The notes: a model not told the origin generated them from the sequence alone. Shown: positions 1 through 7,065, counted from the stretch's first letter. The stretch: 40,324 nt of DNA from Halanaerobium sp. MA284_MarDTE_T2 (GCF_003337245.1 NZ_QPJE01000019.1:1-40324); one strand, 5' to 3'. A program made the numbers and translations.

Positions 1-89
1 AACACCCTGTCACTGTTGACTTCTACATGATACATGCCACAACATAGATAGGACTTTCACCTATTATCAGAATAATTTACGGAGCACAC
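1..89 (-). mobile_element. 5' end of a group II intron (class C-like), cut by window edge
   Basis: Read on the minus strand from 89, the sequence begins GTGTGCTCCG, matching the GUGYG start of group II introns. It then forms a small stem (GATAATAGG, loop TGAAAG, TCCTATC) and later reaches CAGTGACAGGGTGTT, resembling the AGGGTGT segment of domain I in class C introns such as the Oceanobacillus one. Immediately upstream (90-125) lie a GC-rich hairpin and a T-run, the preferred insertion context of class C introns, which home to rho-independent terminators. The reverse transcriptase/maturase would lie left of position 1. Recognition is from remembered intron features; no covariance search was run. 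Confidence 0.7.
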
Positions 90-125
90 AAAAAATAGGG
101 CCGGGAAAAGTAAACTTCCCGGCCC
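90..125 (-). terminator. Intrinsic terminator, probable intron target
   Basis: A perfect 10-bp stem (98-107 with 116-125, loop 108-115) is followed on the minus strand by TATTTTTT (97-90). The plus strand has no T-run after it. No minus-strand gene ends here within the window, so the terminator's original gene appears lost or replaced. It directly abuts the intron-like 5' end at 89. Confidence 0.75.
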
Positions 126-135
126 ATGGCCCCAG

Positions 136-375
136 GTGAAACTTATAAGATTGTTGAACTTTCATTCACATAAAATTTCCGATGCTTTAGACTGCAGTAT
201 TGATTCTTTACTTGCTCCTGATTATGATAACTATACTGCTAGTGAAAATAAGATTTCTGAAGAAATTTTAAATAATAAAGAACTTAAATCTTTGTTTAAT
301 GAAATGAGAAAAATGGATTCAAATAATATTAACTTCTATAAAAGGTTAATTAAATTTATTGAAACAGAAAAATAA
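136..375 (+). pseudogene. C-terminal remnant of an Xre-type regulator
   Basis: The 79-codon frame from a GTG without a convincing ribosome site reads KISDALDCSIDSLL near its start. That matches the last helix of an Xre/cI-type DNA-binding domain (compare ALNVNVSFLLGE in the intact regulator at 562). An acidic helical tail follows, ending in a YKRLIKFIE helix like the tail of the intact gene. The first three to four helices, including the recognition helix, are missing. It is therefore most likely the decapitated end of a second phage-type repressor, cut at the junction with the intron/terminator segment at its left. Confidence 0.6.
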
Positions 376-409
376 TTTTTATGGTTATATTTCGTGACAT
401 TTTATGTGT

Positions 410-449
410 TAATATAGAACTTTAGCTGGAAATTCTATGTTAATTTTTT
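410..449 (+). terminator. Probable intrinsic terminator after the Xre remnant
   Basis: A 10-bp stem with one G-T pair (410-419 with 433-442) precedes a six-T run at 444-449. It lies 35 nt after the stop of the remnant and separates it from the intact regulator. Confidence 0.5.
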
Positions 450-477
450 GACTGTCAGGTAGGAGATATTCTGGTTT

Positions 478-561
478 ATGAAAAGGATAAATAAAATTTC
501 CCGTTACAAATTTTCTAGTTTTTTTTGTAGGCTTAACTACTTTTTTCTAGGATGTGAGTAA
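478..561 (+). CDS. Possible 27-residue leader ORF abutting the Xre gene
   Basis: ATG at 478 is preceded by AGGAGATATT at a workable distance. The frame runs to TAA at 559-561, and the next three bases are the ATG of the Xre regulator. The peptide is basic and aromatic (MKRINKISRYKF...) and matches nothing recognised. The regulator itself has only a weak ribosome site (AGGATGTGAG), so translational coupling through this leader is conceivable. Chance is equally possible at this length. Confidence 0.25.
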   Translation: MKRINKISRYKFSSFFCRLNYFFLGCE

Positions 562-918
562 ATGAATTTAGGAGAAAGAATAAAAAAGCTTCAGAAAATG
601 AATAATTATTCTTTACGGGAATTAGCTAGTAAAGTTGGAATTTCTCATACCTTTTTAAGTGATATTGAAAACAATCGCAGTAATCCTTCATTGGAGAGAT
701 TAAAAGACATTGCAGAGGCATTAAATGTTAATGTTAGTTTTCTCCTGGGAGAAAAAGATGAAATGGATAACTGGCTGACTAATGATGATTTTATTTCATT
801 ATATTCAAGATTTCATAAAAATCCTGAATTTAAAAAAGTAATGGAAAAAATAAATAAACTGGATTCTGATCAAATAAAGGATTTAAACAAATATATAAAT
901 AAAAAGTTTGGGATTTAA
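562..918 (+). CDS. Xre-family transcriptional regulator (phage repressor-like)
   Basis: This 118-residue protein has an N-terminal helix-turn-helix domain at about residues 5-62 (GERIKKLQKMNNYSLRELAS, then GISHTFLSDIE, then PSLERLKDIAEALNVNVSFLLG), typical of the SinR/cI group of Xre repressors. A short helical tail (about 70-118) probably dimerises. It sits just upstream of phage-type replication genes on the same strand, which fits a prophage immunity or replication repressor. The ribosome site is weak. The gene is followed by a small ORF and a terminator at 1102-1134. Confidence 0.85.
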   Translation: MNLGERIKKLQKMNNYSLRELASKVGISHTFLSDIENNRSNPSLERLKDIAEALNVNVSFLLGEKDEMDNWLTNDDFISLYSRFHKNPEFKKVMEKINKLDSDQIKDLNKYINKKFGI

Positions 919-969
919 TATAATAAGAATTTTTTTTATTTAAATCGAAAGCCGGAGGGCTGGGCAATA

Positions 970-1068
970 ATGTACCTGTATCAATATATTATTCCCCACT
1001 ATGAAAGTGATGCAGAAAATAGCAGAATTGATTATCTGGAGATTAAAAAATCAGCTTATCTATTATGA
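970..1068 (+). CDS. Small ORF, 32 residues, function unknown
   Basis: ATG at 970 is preceded by a strong GGAGGG site (954-959, 10-nt spacing) and ends at TGA 1066-1068, 34 nt before a good terminator. The peptide (MYLYQYIIPHYESDAENSRI...) is not recognised. Its position between the repressor and the terminator suggests it is translated from the repressor transcript. The strong Shine-Dalgarno is the main evidence. Confidence 0.4.
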   Translation: MYLYQYIIPHYESDAENSRIDYLEIKKSAYLL

Positions 1069-1101
1069 AAAATAAAAAAATCTTATATTGTATATTTATT
1101 T

Positions 1102-1134
1102 GTTCTCTAGCTAAAATGAGTAGAGAACTTTTTT
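1102..1134 (+). terminator. Intrinsic terminator of the regulator unit
   Basis: GTTCTCTA (1102-1109) pairs perfectly with TAGAGAAC (1121-1128) and is followed by six T residues (1129-1134). It closes the 562-1068 unit before the promoter at 1235. Confidence 0.85.
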
Positions 1135-1234
1135 ATTTGCTGATATTTTTTAAATTTTAGATATTTTTCTTCTTAAAAAACTATTAATCGACATAAAAAG
1201 ATAAAAAAGTTATATATTTTTCTATAAAATGGTA

Positions 1235-1263
1235 TTGAAAGAAAATATAATATCTGCTATAAT
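1235..1263 (+). promoter_or_regulatory. Sigma-A type promoter for the replication genes
   Basis: TTGAAA (1235-1240), a 17-bp spacer and a consensus TATAAT (1258-1263) lie 33 bp upstream of the ATG at 1296, with GGAGGTG between. The 919-1295 gap therefore holds the small ORF, a terminator and this promoter. Confidence 0.75.
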
Positions 1264-1295
1264 ATTAATAAAATAATGGAGGTGCTGGTAAAAAT

Positions 1296-2216
1296 ATGAA
1301 GTATAGGTACAACGTTATTTCAAATGACTTTTGGACAGATGAGAAGGTTATAAAATGGGATCTGGATACAAAACTGCTTGCTGTATATCTATTAAGCTGT
1401 CCCCACAAAATGACTGAAGGTATTTTCCGGCTTCCTAAAGAATATATTGCGGCTGATTTAGATATGGGAAAAGAACGGTTGGACAAAGCGTTTACTAAAC
1501 TGTTAGAAGATGATTTTATAAAATATGATGAAGAAGCCAAGATCCTTTTTATAACAAAGTCCTTAAAATATAATGCACCAGATAATCCCAATCAGGAAAA
1601 GTCTGCAATAAAGTGGCTGGAAAGGCTGCCTAAAACTTATTTGTTAAATGAATTTATTGCAAGTGCTAAAAAGTATAAAGAGTCTTTTTTTGAACGGTTA
1701 GTGGAACGGTTCGGGGAACCTCAAACTCTAACTCTAACTCAAGAACAAACTCAAACTCAAATAAAAAATAAATGTTCTGATTCGAAATCAGAACGAGATC
1801 AGCAGGTTGAAAATTTAAAATTCGACCGGAAATCAATGCCCTTCAAAACAGCAGTTATGTTTATCGATCTGATTTTAGAAAATAATCCTCGTGCAAGAAC
1901 ACCAAAAAAAGATCCGGCTGATAAAAAAATGGCTGACTGGTGTACAGAGCTGGAAAGACTTCACCGACTTGGTCCTGTTGGAGCAGTTGAAAATGAGAAC
2001 AAGGGCTACAGCTGGAAAGAAATCTGGAATATTATCAACTTCTGTCAGCAGGATGATTTCTGGAAAACAAATATTTTGAGTCCAGGGAAGCTGCGCAAGC
2101 AGATCATTAAGCTTGAAAACAAGATGAAAAGAGCTGAAAATTTCAAAAAAGATGAGGAAATCAGCATTCTTCAGGCTGTTTATGCTGGTGCCAAAAAAGA
2201 AGAGGAGGGAAGTTGA
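1296..2216 (+). CDS. Phage-type replication initiation / replisome organiser-like protein
   Basis: This 306-residue protein follows a strong GGAGGTG site. Residues 1-95 (NDFWTDEKVIKWDLDTKLLA, CPHKMTEGIFRLP, DMGKERLDKAFTKLLEDDFIKY) match the winged-helix N-terminus of phage replication proteins from low-GC Gram-positives. A low-complexity linker (TLTLTQEQTQTQ, about 145-156) leads to a C-terminal helical region. The next gene resembles a helicase loader, supporting a role in replisome assembly at a phage origin. No origin iterons were identified in the gene. The 3' end abuts the next gene, implying co-translation. The exact family is uncertain. Confidence 0.65.
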   Translation: MKYRYNVISNDFWTDEKVIKWDLDTKLLAVYLLSCPHKMTEGIFRLPKEYIAADLDMGKERLDKAFTKLLEDDFIKYDEEAKILFITKSLKYNAPDNPNQEKSAIKWLERLPKTYLLNEFIASAKKYKESFFERLVERFGEPQTLTLTQEQTQTQIKNKCSDSKSERDQQVENLKFDRKSMPFKTAVMFIDLILENNPRARTPKKDPADKKMADWCTELERLHRLGPVGAVENENKGYSWKEIWNIINFCQQDDFWKTNILSPGKLRKQIIKLENKMKRAENFKKDEEISILQAVYAGAKKEEEGS

Positions 2217-2217
2217 G

Positions 2218-2769
2218 ATGAAAAAAACAAATGTTGTAAAGCTTTTGACCTTTTTAAGCCACGCCTATGCTCAAAGGATGAAATTTCCACTTAAAGGGCA
2301 GAAGCAGACAGAGATGATGGTTGAAGTGTGGCATGAATTTCTGGAAAGATATGAAGATAGATTAATTTTAACTGCAGCTAAAAAGCTGGCTGTAAATAAT
2401 TCAGACTGGCCTCCCAGTGTTGGAGCTATTGTTAAAGAGGCTGAAGATATTGTAACTCCTGCTGAAGATAAAATAACAGGTGATGAGGCATGGAAATTGG
2501 TGCTTAAAGCAGTAAGAAAGTACGGCTATTACAAGCCGGATGAAGGGATGAATTCTCTGCCGGAAAAAGTACAAGAAGCTGTTAAGAATTTTGGAGGATT
2601 TAGAGCTATCTGCCACAGTAAAGCTAATAGTTCTTATGTCAGAAAACAATTTGTTGAAATTTATGACAGCATTGCAGAAAGGTACAGGAAATATAATTAT
2701 CTGCCGGAATCTGTAAAAGAAAATTTAAAAAAGTTAAATGATGACTGTGATCAGAATTACCTTGAATAA
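2218..2769 (+). CDS. Phage replicative-helicase loader, G39P-like
   Basis: The start is ATG 2218, directly behind GAGGAGGGAAGTTGAG; frames opening further upstream overlap the previous gene and lack such a site. The 183-residue product has the pattern of the G39P 'loader and inhibitor' family: an N-terminal helical bundle (W..FLERYEDRLILTAAKKLA) followed by the SDWPPSVGAIVKEAE motif at about residues 62-76. The C-terminal part carries GDEAWKLVLKAVRKYG and a VRKQFVEIYDS helix also common in these loaders. It would deliver a DnaB-type helicase to the initiator encoded just upstream. Assignment is by motif memory. Confidence 0.65.
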   Translation: MKKTNVVKLLTFLSHAYAQRMKFPLKGQKQTEMMVEVWHEFLERYEDRLILTAAKKLAVNNSDWPPSVGAIVKEAEDIVTPAEDKITGDEAWKLVLKAVRKYGYYKPDEGMNSLPEKVQEAVKNFGGFRAICHSKANSSYVRKQFVEIYDSIAERYRKYNYLPESVKENLKKLNDDCDQNYLE

Positions 2770-2807
2770 AAACCTGTTCCATCAGATAGTTTTTAGGAGG
2801 ATTAAAT

Positions 2808-3128
2808 GTGTCCCAAAATTATCATTACTCAAGAAAATATTTGATAAAAAAATATGTTGAAAAAGCAGAAAAAATTAAAGATATTCCATCAGTAAAAAAC
2901 ATAGAAAAAGATCCGGATATGCCTTCATATCGTACATATAAGAGAAGATTTGGTGATTTGGATAAAGTTAAAGAACTGAAAAAAGTAAGAGATAGATTTA
3001 AAAATAAGAATAAAATTGATAGGCTAATTTGTGAATTTTGTGTTAAAAATCCAAGGAATTGTGATAGAGATGTGGAGGAGTGTAAAAAAGAAGCAGATTT
3101 ATTTTTGGAATTTCAAAATGATAAATAA
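2808..3128 (+). CDS. Homing-endonuclease-associated repeat protein with Cys cluster
   Basis: GTG 2808 is chosen because AGGAGG (2795-2800) is 7 nt away and the overlapping ATG at 2806 gives only a short frame. Residues 6-52 (YSRKYLIKKYVEKAEKIKDI, then DPDMPSYRTYKRRFGDLDKV) match the HNH/homing-endonuclease-associated repeat, a helical DNA-binding module. Residues 74-92 hold four Cys (CEFC, NC, EEC), a possible metal site. No HNH nuclease motif is present, so it is probably a DNA-binding accessory protein or regulator. It is last in the phage-like operon and followed by a terminator. Confidence 0.65.
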   Translation: MSQNYHYSRKYLIKKYVEKAEKIKDIPSVKNIEKDPDMPSYRTYKRRFGDLDKVKELKKVRDRFKNKNKIDRLICEFCVKNPRNCDRDVEECKKEADLFLEFQNDK

Positions 3129-3145
3129 TCTTTTCAGCATTAAAA

Positions 3146-3176
3146 AACTCCCCCATCATGAGGGAGTTCCCTTTTT
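3146..3176. terminator. Bidirectional terminator between convergent genes
   Basis: AACTCCC (3146-3152) pairs with GGGAGTT (3162-3168). The plus side continues CCCTTTTTAG and the minus side runs into a T-tract (complement of 3142-3147). It can stop both the rightward phage genes and the leftward YvrJ-like gene. Confidence 0.75.
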
Positions 3177-3360
3177 AGTTAAAATTTTTATATTTGCTGA
3201 TATCTTTTAGTTTATTTTCGTGCTGCAGATTTGTTACCATAATTAGTGTATCAATTGAATTTTTTAATTCTTTGATAAGTGGTTCAAATCTTAAGAGAAG
3301 ATATACGGAAAGAACCATCGGAAAACCATAAGTACTGACAAGTTTAAATATTTCTTCCAC
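3175..3360 (-). CDS. YvrJ-family small membrane-associated protein
   Basis: This 61-residue protein starts at GTG with AGGGGTGAT upstream. It begins MEEIFKLVSTYGFPMVLSVY, then LLLRFEPLIKELKNSIDTL: a single hydrophobic segment (about residues 10-24) followed by an amphipathic helix, the signature of the YvrJ family. These proteins are common near phage holin or regulatory genes; their function is not established. It ends in the bidirectional terminator. The 3361-3585 interval upstream holds no recognisable gene apart from the repeat at 3502-3532. Confidence 0.65.
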   Translation of the reverse strand: MEEIFKLVSTYGFPMVLSVYLLLRFEPLIKELKNSIDTLIMVTNLQHENKLKDISKYKNFN

Positions 3361-3501
3361 CTGATCACCCCTAAACTTATGTTTGATTTAAGGATATCAG
3401 TAAGAACGGTATTTTTCAACCAGGTATATGGACATTTAAAGCTGATATACAACTGTTTGCGGCAGTATGGCGGCACAGCAGGGCGTTAAACCTTTCTAAT
3501 G

Positions 3502-3532
3502 TTTTGGACAAGATTTAATATAATTTATTAAA
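3502..3532 (+). repeat. 31-nt dispersed repeat, copy 1 (inverted relative to 33465-33495)
   Basis: TTTTGGACAAG followed by an AT-rich dyad (TTTAATATAATTTATTAAA) matches the reverse complement of 33465-33495 at 29 of 31 positions. It lies 54 nt beyond the stop of the sugar transferase gene; the other copy lies 10 nt beyond the stop of wzx. Confidence 0.7.
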
Positions 3533-3585
3533 CATAGTTTTTCAGTAAAAATTAACTAATTATGCAGCAAATTTAATTCCTGAAA

Positions 3586-4953
3586 CTAATTTGCCTTATG
3601 CCCCATAAAAATAACTTTTAGAGTTTCTAATAAGATCTTTAAGTCAAAGACAAATGACCGCTTGTTGGCATATAAGAGATCCATTCTTAGCTTATCTTCA
3701 GCATCTGTATCATAATAACCATAAACCTGAGCTAAACCTGTAATCCCTGTTTTTATAAAGTGGCGGTATTTGTAATAAGGTATTTCTTTTTCAAACTGTC
3801 CTACAAAGTGTGGCCTTTCCGGTCTCGGACCAACCAAACTCATATCTCCCTTTAAAACATTGAGCAGCTGTGGAATCTCATCGATTCTGGTCTTTCTTAA
3901 AAACTTACCTATTTTAGTTACTCTGCTGTCATTTTTTTGAGCCAGGACAGGCCCTGTATTTTCCTCTGCATTATTAACCATTGTCCTAAATTTATAGACT
4001 TTAAATTTTTCTCCCCGGCGACTTACCCGTTCCTGTGTAAAAAAGAGGGGGCCTCTGCTTTCCAGTTTTACAGCTATAGCAGCCGGCAGAGTTAAGGGCA
4101 AACTCAAAATTAAACCAATTGAAGCAAGTAAAATATCTGTTAAACGCTTAAAGAAAAAACCTATAGAATTGTGAGGTGGAACAATCTCAAAAACAGGCAT
4201 TTCTCCAATCTGCTCCAGTCTGGAGCCGGATAGCATAATCTCATAAAATTCTGGTACCAAAGATGCTTCCCAGCCTTTCTCTAAAGCTGCATAAAAGGCA
4301 GCTTTCTTTTCAGCTTCATTTAAATTGGAAGCTACAAATATTATATCTGCCTCCATCTCCATTAATTTTTCTTCTAGATTATTTAAATCAGTGGATAAAT
4401 TAAAATCTACAAAATCTAAATCTTTAAGATAATCAGGATCATCTATTATTACATCTTTTATGTTATAACTTTTATGCATCGAATGAACTATGTTTTTAAT
4501 CAATTTAGCCGTATTTTCTCCCCGACCAACAACAATAATCTCTTCTTTTTTAGAAATCAGGCGCTCTAAGGCAATTGTTAAATAACGCCAACTAACCATA
4601 ATTACAAAAAGGGCAGGAAAAGACATTAAATAAACTGAGCGCGGGAAGGCTAAAGAATGAGTTAGATAAGTAACTGCACCTGTAAATAGGACAATGATAA
4701 AGGTTGCGGGGATAAAGGTATAGAATACTTCATCTAATCTTCTTTTTAACTGATTGCTGTAGAGGTTATACATCTGGAATAAAAGCACAGAAAATATTGA
4801 AGTGTATGGAATGATATTTAAATAGTCATTGTAGTTTTGAGCTGGTATTCCCCCAATGAAACGCAGTTTAAAAGCCAGCAAAAAAGCTAAATTAACGAAA
4901 ATAACATCCCCGATAATGCGGATAGTGTTTATAATTAATTCCTTAGTTTTCAT
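3586..4953 (-). CDS. Undecaprenyl-phosphate sugar-1-phosphate transferase (WbaP/EpsL-like)
   Basis: This 455-residue protein would initiate repeat-unit synthesis by moving a sugar-1-phosphate onto undecaprenyl phosphate at the inner membrane. Four to five hydrophobic segments occupy residues 1-130. A CoA-binding-like Rossmann domain follows (VVGRGENTAKLI, about 140-245). Another membrane segment (TDILLASIGLILSLPLTLPA) precedes the catalytic domain with KVYKFRTM, RKTRIDEIPQLLNVLKGDMS and VGPRPERP. The start follows CAGGGGGATATT. It is the only initiating transferase seen, yet lies 15 kb downstream of the main locus, separated by the accessory island, and has its own upstream region. A weak hairpin without a clear T-run follows the stop. 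Confidence 0.9.
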   Translation of the reverse strand: MKTKELIINTIRIIGDVIFVNLAFLLAFKLRFIGGIPAQNYNDYLNIIPYTSIFSVLLFQMYNLYSNQLKRRLDEVFYTFIPATFIIVLFTGAVTYLTHSLAFPRSVYLMSFPALFVIMVSWRYLTIALERLISKKEEIIVVGRGENTAKLIKNIVHSMHKSYNIKDVIIDDPDYLKDLDFVDFNLSTDLNNLEEKLMEMEADIIFVASNLNEAEKKAAFYAALEKGWEASLVPEFYEIMLSGSRLEQIGEMPVFEIVPPHNSIGFFFKRLTDILLASIGLILSLPLTLPAAIAVKLESRGPLFFTQERVSRRGEKFKVYKFRTMVNNAEENTGPVLAQKNDSRVTKIGKFLRKTRIDEIPQLLNVLKGDMSLVGPRPERPHFVGQFEKEIPYYKYRHFIKTGITGLAQVYGYYDTDAEDKLRMDLLYANKRSFVFDLKILLETLKVIFMGHKAN

Positions 4954-5071
4954 AATATCCCCCTGTTTGTAGATCGCTAACGAATAAGAAATTACATCTG
5001 TATTCGCTTTTATTATACTTTAAATAACAAGGTAATTCAATGGATTCAACAAAAATAGCGGTTATGAAATG

Positions 5072-5110
5072 AAAAACTCCCACCATAATTTTTAAATATT
5101 AGTGAGAGTA
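5072..5110 (-). terminator. Terminator of the Xre-ImmA-PIN unit
   Basis: On the minus strand ACTCTCAC...GTGGGAGT forms a stem followed by TTTTC. It is closely similar in sequence to the hairpins at 7773-7808 and 17599-17632. The rest of the 4954-5280 gap contains AT-rich sequence with a palindromic GCAATTGC near 5200 but no recognisable gene. Confidence 0.7.
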
Positions 5111-5280
5111 ACAATCTAAAGTAATATTTAATTCGACAAAGTTCTAAATAAATCGGGTGGTACATTTTTCGCTTGACAATAGCAATTGCAATGTATACTA
5201 AAATGATAAAAATTTAATATTTTCAATAGACATGATCTGAGCGCTCCGTGGAATAATTACAACATTTGGCTAGATAATTA

Positions 5281-5838
5281 TCAATAAATAGGTTTTCCTT
5301 TCCCATTTTCAAACCAATCTAGAATCTGCTGAAAATTAGTAACTGGAATTCTATTCCCCTGACTAATAATCTTTCTAATCATATTATTTCCTTTTTTATA
5401 ACTAATATAATCTTCTAGATAAGCATCATATATAATACTCAAAGTTGTTTTCAATGGCATATTATGCCTTTTAATGTATGGCATAACATCACTAAGATTA
5501 TCACTACATACTGTTCCAGAAAAAATTTCAGCGATAGTTAATACTGCAGCTTCTCCTTTTGCCTGATATTCTCCATTGTCTTTAAACCTTCTTTCAAGTT
5601 TAGCAAATCTTCTAATCTCATTTAGCTTAGTAATTTGATAAATTTTAAATACTTTTTCTTCAATCATTTTTGTTAATTCAGTATAAAGTTCAGATTTTAA
5701 AGTAGCTTCTTCAAGTACATGGGTTGGAATAATTATGTTATCTTTATATAATAAAGGAAGTAAATAATAAAGTCCATCAGCAGAATAAAGATTGCCTAGA
5801 ACACAGTTATCAATAATCAAAGGAGGATTCTTCAACAA
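5281..5838 (-). CDS. PIN-like domain protein (putative RNase toxin/effector)
   Basis: This 185-residue protein starts at TTG 5838, justified by a strong AAGGAGGAGG 8-9 nt upstream, so it overlaps the end of the ImmA-like gene by 29 nt. It shows PIN-fold acidic positions: D10 in LIIDNCVLGN, E96 in KGEAAVLTIAEI, and D113/D117 in CSDNLSDV, in the usual order. PIN proteins cut RNA with Mg2+. Translational overlap with an Xre/ImmA pair suggests a toxin or effector controlled by proteolysis of the Xre partner. The substrate is unknown. It is somewhat longer than standalone VapC (about 130), so it belongs to a larger PIN group. Confidence 0.7.
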   Translation of the reverse strand: MLKNPPLIIDNCVLGNLYSADGLYYLLPLLYKDNIIIPTHVLEEATLKSELYTELTKMIEEKVFKIYQITKLNEIRRFAKLERRFKDNGEYQAKGEAAVLTIAEIFSGTVCSDNLSDVMPYIKRHNMPLKTTLSIIYDAYLEDYISYKKGNNMIRKIISQGNRIPVTNFQQILDWFENGKGKPIY

Positions 5839-6580
5839 TATCCTCGACCTCCTCCTTTACCAGTATGTCTTTGATTGATAAACCAACATCAGCTAAATAT
5901 TCTTTATAAGCATTTTCTGTTATTTTATTTTGTTCATAATTGTCATTTAATATTTCAAGATAACTCTGAGGTATATAAATATCATTTGTAGGAAGAATTA
6001 ACTCTCTAGAATATCCAAGTTTAGCAAAGGTAGAATTTAAATGAATATTAGAAAACTCATTATATTGATCTTCATCTATTAATTCTAAAACTTTTAATCT
6101 AACCAACATCGCTTTAAAACTAACTTTAAAATAATTTTGCGCTTTAATAATTTTATTGATATTAATTACTTGATCACCTACAATATTAAAAAATTTATAT
6201 ATTCCATCTTCAGGCATTAAAAAATGAACAGCAAAATAATCAGCTAGAGTTTCACTTTCATTCCTTTGATTTTTAAACTTAAAAGTATCACAAATAGTCC
6301 CGTTTAATTCTTTATCAAAATAATAATGATAAATTTCATGAGCAGCTGAAAAATGCTGTCGCCCCAGAGTATGGGCACTGTTTATAAAAAATAAATAGTT
6401 GTTTTTATAATGGAGAAAATAAGCAGATATTGAAGAGTTGTTTAAAGGTTTTTTGGTTAATAAAATATTTAATGATTCAATTAGTTCAAAAATATTAGTA
6501 ACCGGTTCTTTAAAAAATCCAAGTTTTTCTCTTATTTGATTAGCTCGTATTTTGGCTTTTTGCTCTAATAAATTGGGCAT
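5810..6580 (-). CDS. ImmA/IrrE-family metallopeptidase
   Basis: This 256-residue protein starts 3 nt after the Xre gene's stop, behind GAAGGTGATTAATT. HEIYH at 81-85 gives the zinc ligands and catalytic Glu; NESETLADYFAVHFLMP (about 107-123) supplies the third ligand and the conserved helix. The family (ImmA of ICEBs1, IrrE of Deinococcus) cleaves Xre-type repressors in response to a signal. Here the natural substrate is the Xre protein encoded immediately upstream. A helical C-terminal extension (about 150-256) is of unknown role. Function as a de-repressing protease is inferred from the family and the operon. Confidence 0.85.
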   Translation of the reverse strand: MPNLLEQKAKIRANQIREKLGFFKEPVTNIFELIESLNILLTKKPLNNSSISAYFLHYKNNYLFFINSAHTLGRQHFSAAHEIYHYYFDKELNGTICDTFKFKNQRNESETLADYFAVHFLMPEDGIYKFFNIVGDQVININKIIKAQNYFKVSFKAMLVRLKVLELIDEDQYNEFSNIHLNSTFAKLGYSRELILPTNDIYIPQSYLEILNDNYEQNKITENAYKEYLADVGLSIKDILVKEEVEDIVEESSFDY

Positions 6581-6582
6581 AA

Positions 6583-6933
6583 TTAATCACCTTCTTTCAT
6601 TATTTCCTGAAGATCATTGAAATTAAATAATAATTTTTTTGTCCAGTTTATATTTTCTTTTTCTTTATCGTTAAGACCATCAGTTCTAAAAGCAATAGAT
6701 ATTTCCTCAAACTCCTCCGGTTCCTCTAAAAAATACATTAAAGAATAACCATAAAGATCAGCCAATTTTTTTAGTAATAAAGAATCAATTTTTTTCTGTC
6801 CTCTTTCAATGTTAGAAATAGTTACTCTATTAATACCCGTCAATTCTTCAACTTCTGACTGTGTAAAAGCAGATGACTCACGAGCCTCTTTAAGCCTTTT
6901 TCCAATCTCAGTAAAAGTTAATTTGGAAGCCAA
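6583..6933 (-). CDS. Xre-family repressor of the ImmA/PIN operon
   Basis: The start is placed at TTG 6933, 5 nt after AAGGGGTGG; an in-frame GTG at 6942 overlaps that site and is less likely. The 116-residue product has a clear helix-turn-helix (EIGKRLKEARESSAFTQSEV, then ELTGINRVTISNIERGQKK). An acidic tail (EEPEEFEEISIAFRTDG) follows; the IAFR segment resembles the region ahead of ImmA domains in fused Xre-ImmA proteins, suggesting a split version. It is first in a three-gene operon and probably autoregulates it. Confidence 0.85.
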   Translation of the reverse strand: MASKLTFTEIGKRLKEARESSAFTQSEVEELTGINRVTISNIERGQKKIDSLLLKKLADLYGYSLMYFLEEPEEFEEISIAFRTDGLNDKEKENINWTKKLLFNFNDLQEIMKEGD

Positions 6934-6986
6934 TATACCCACCCCTTTGTTTTATATTATTACATTATCATTTTATTATAGTTTAA

Positions 6987-7006
6987 TTGTAGCATTATAG
7001 TTACAA
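6987..7006. promoter_or_regulatory. Candidate operator upstream of the Xre gene
   Basis: TTGTA (6987-6991) and TACAA (7002-7006) form a dyad with a 10-bp spacer, 54 bp upstream of the Xre start and beside several TATAAT-like sequences. Xre repressors bind such short dyads. This is suggestive only. Confidence 0.3.
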
Positions 7007-7065
7007 AAATACAACATTTTTTTATAATATTTTGTAGAATATTTATATAAAATTATTTGTTTAAT

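Noticed and set aside
1265-1591. 108-codon minus-strand frame opposite the replication gene
   Set aside because: It overlaps a well-supported gene on the other strand, lacks a ribosome site and has hydrophobic, non-family-like composition.
3291-3476. 61-codon minus-strand frame overlapping the YvrJ-like gene
   Set aside because: No ribosome site and overlap with a recognised small gene in another frame.
5194-5220. TTGACA...TATACT promoter-like sequence on the plus strand
   Set aside because: Spacer is only 15 bp and no plus-strand gene follows; similar TTGACAAT/AATTGCAAT near 33440 likewise leads to no gene.
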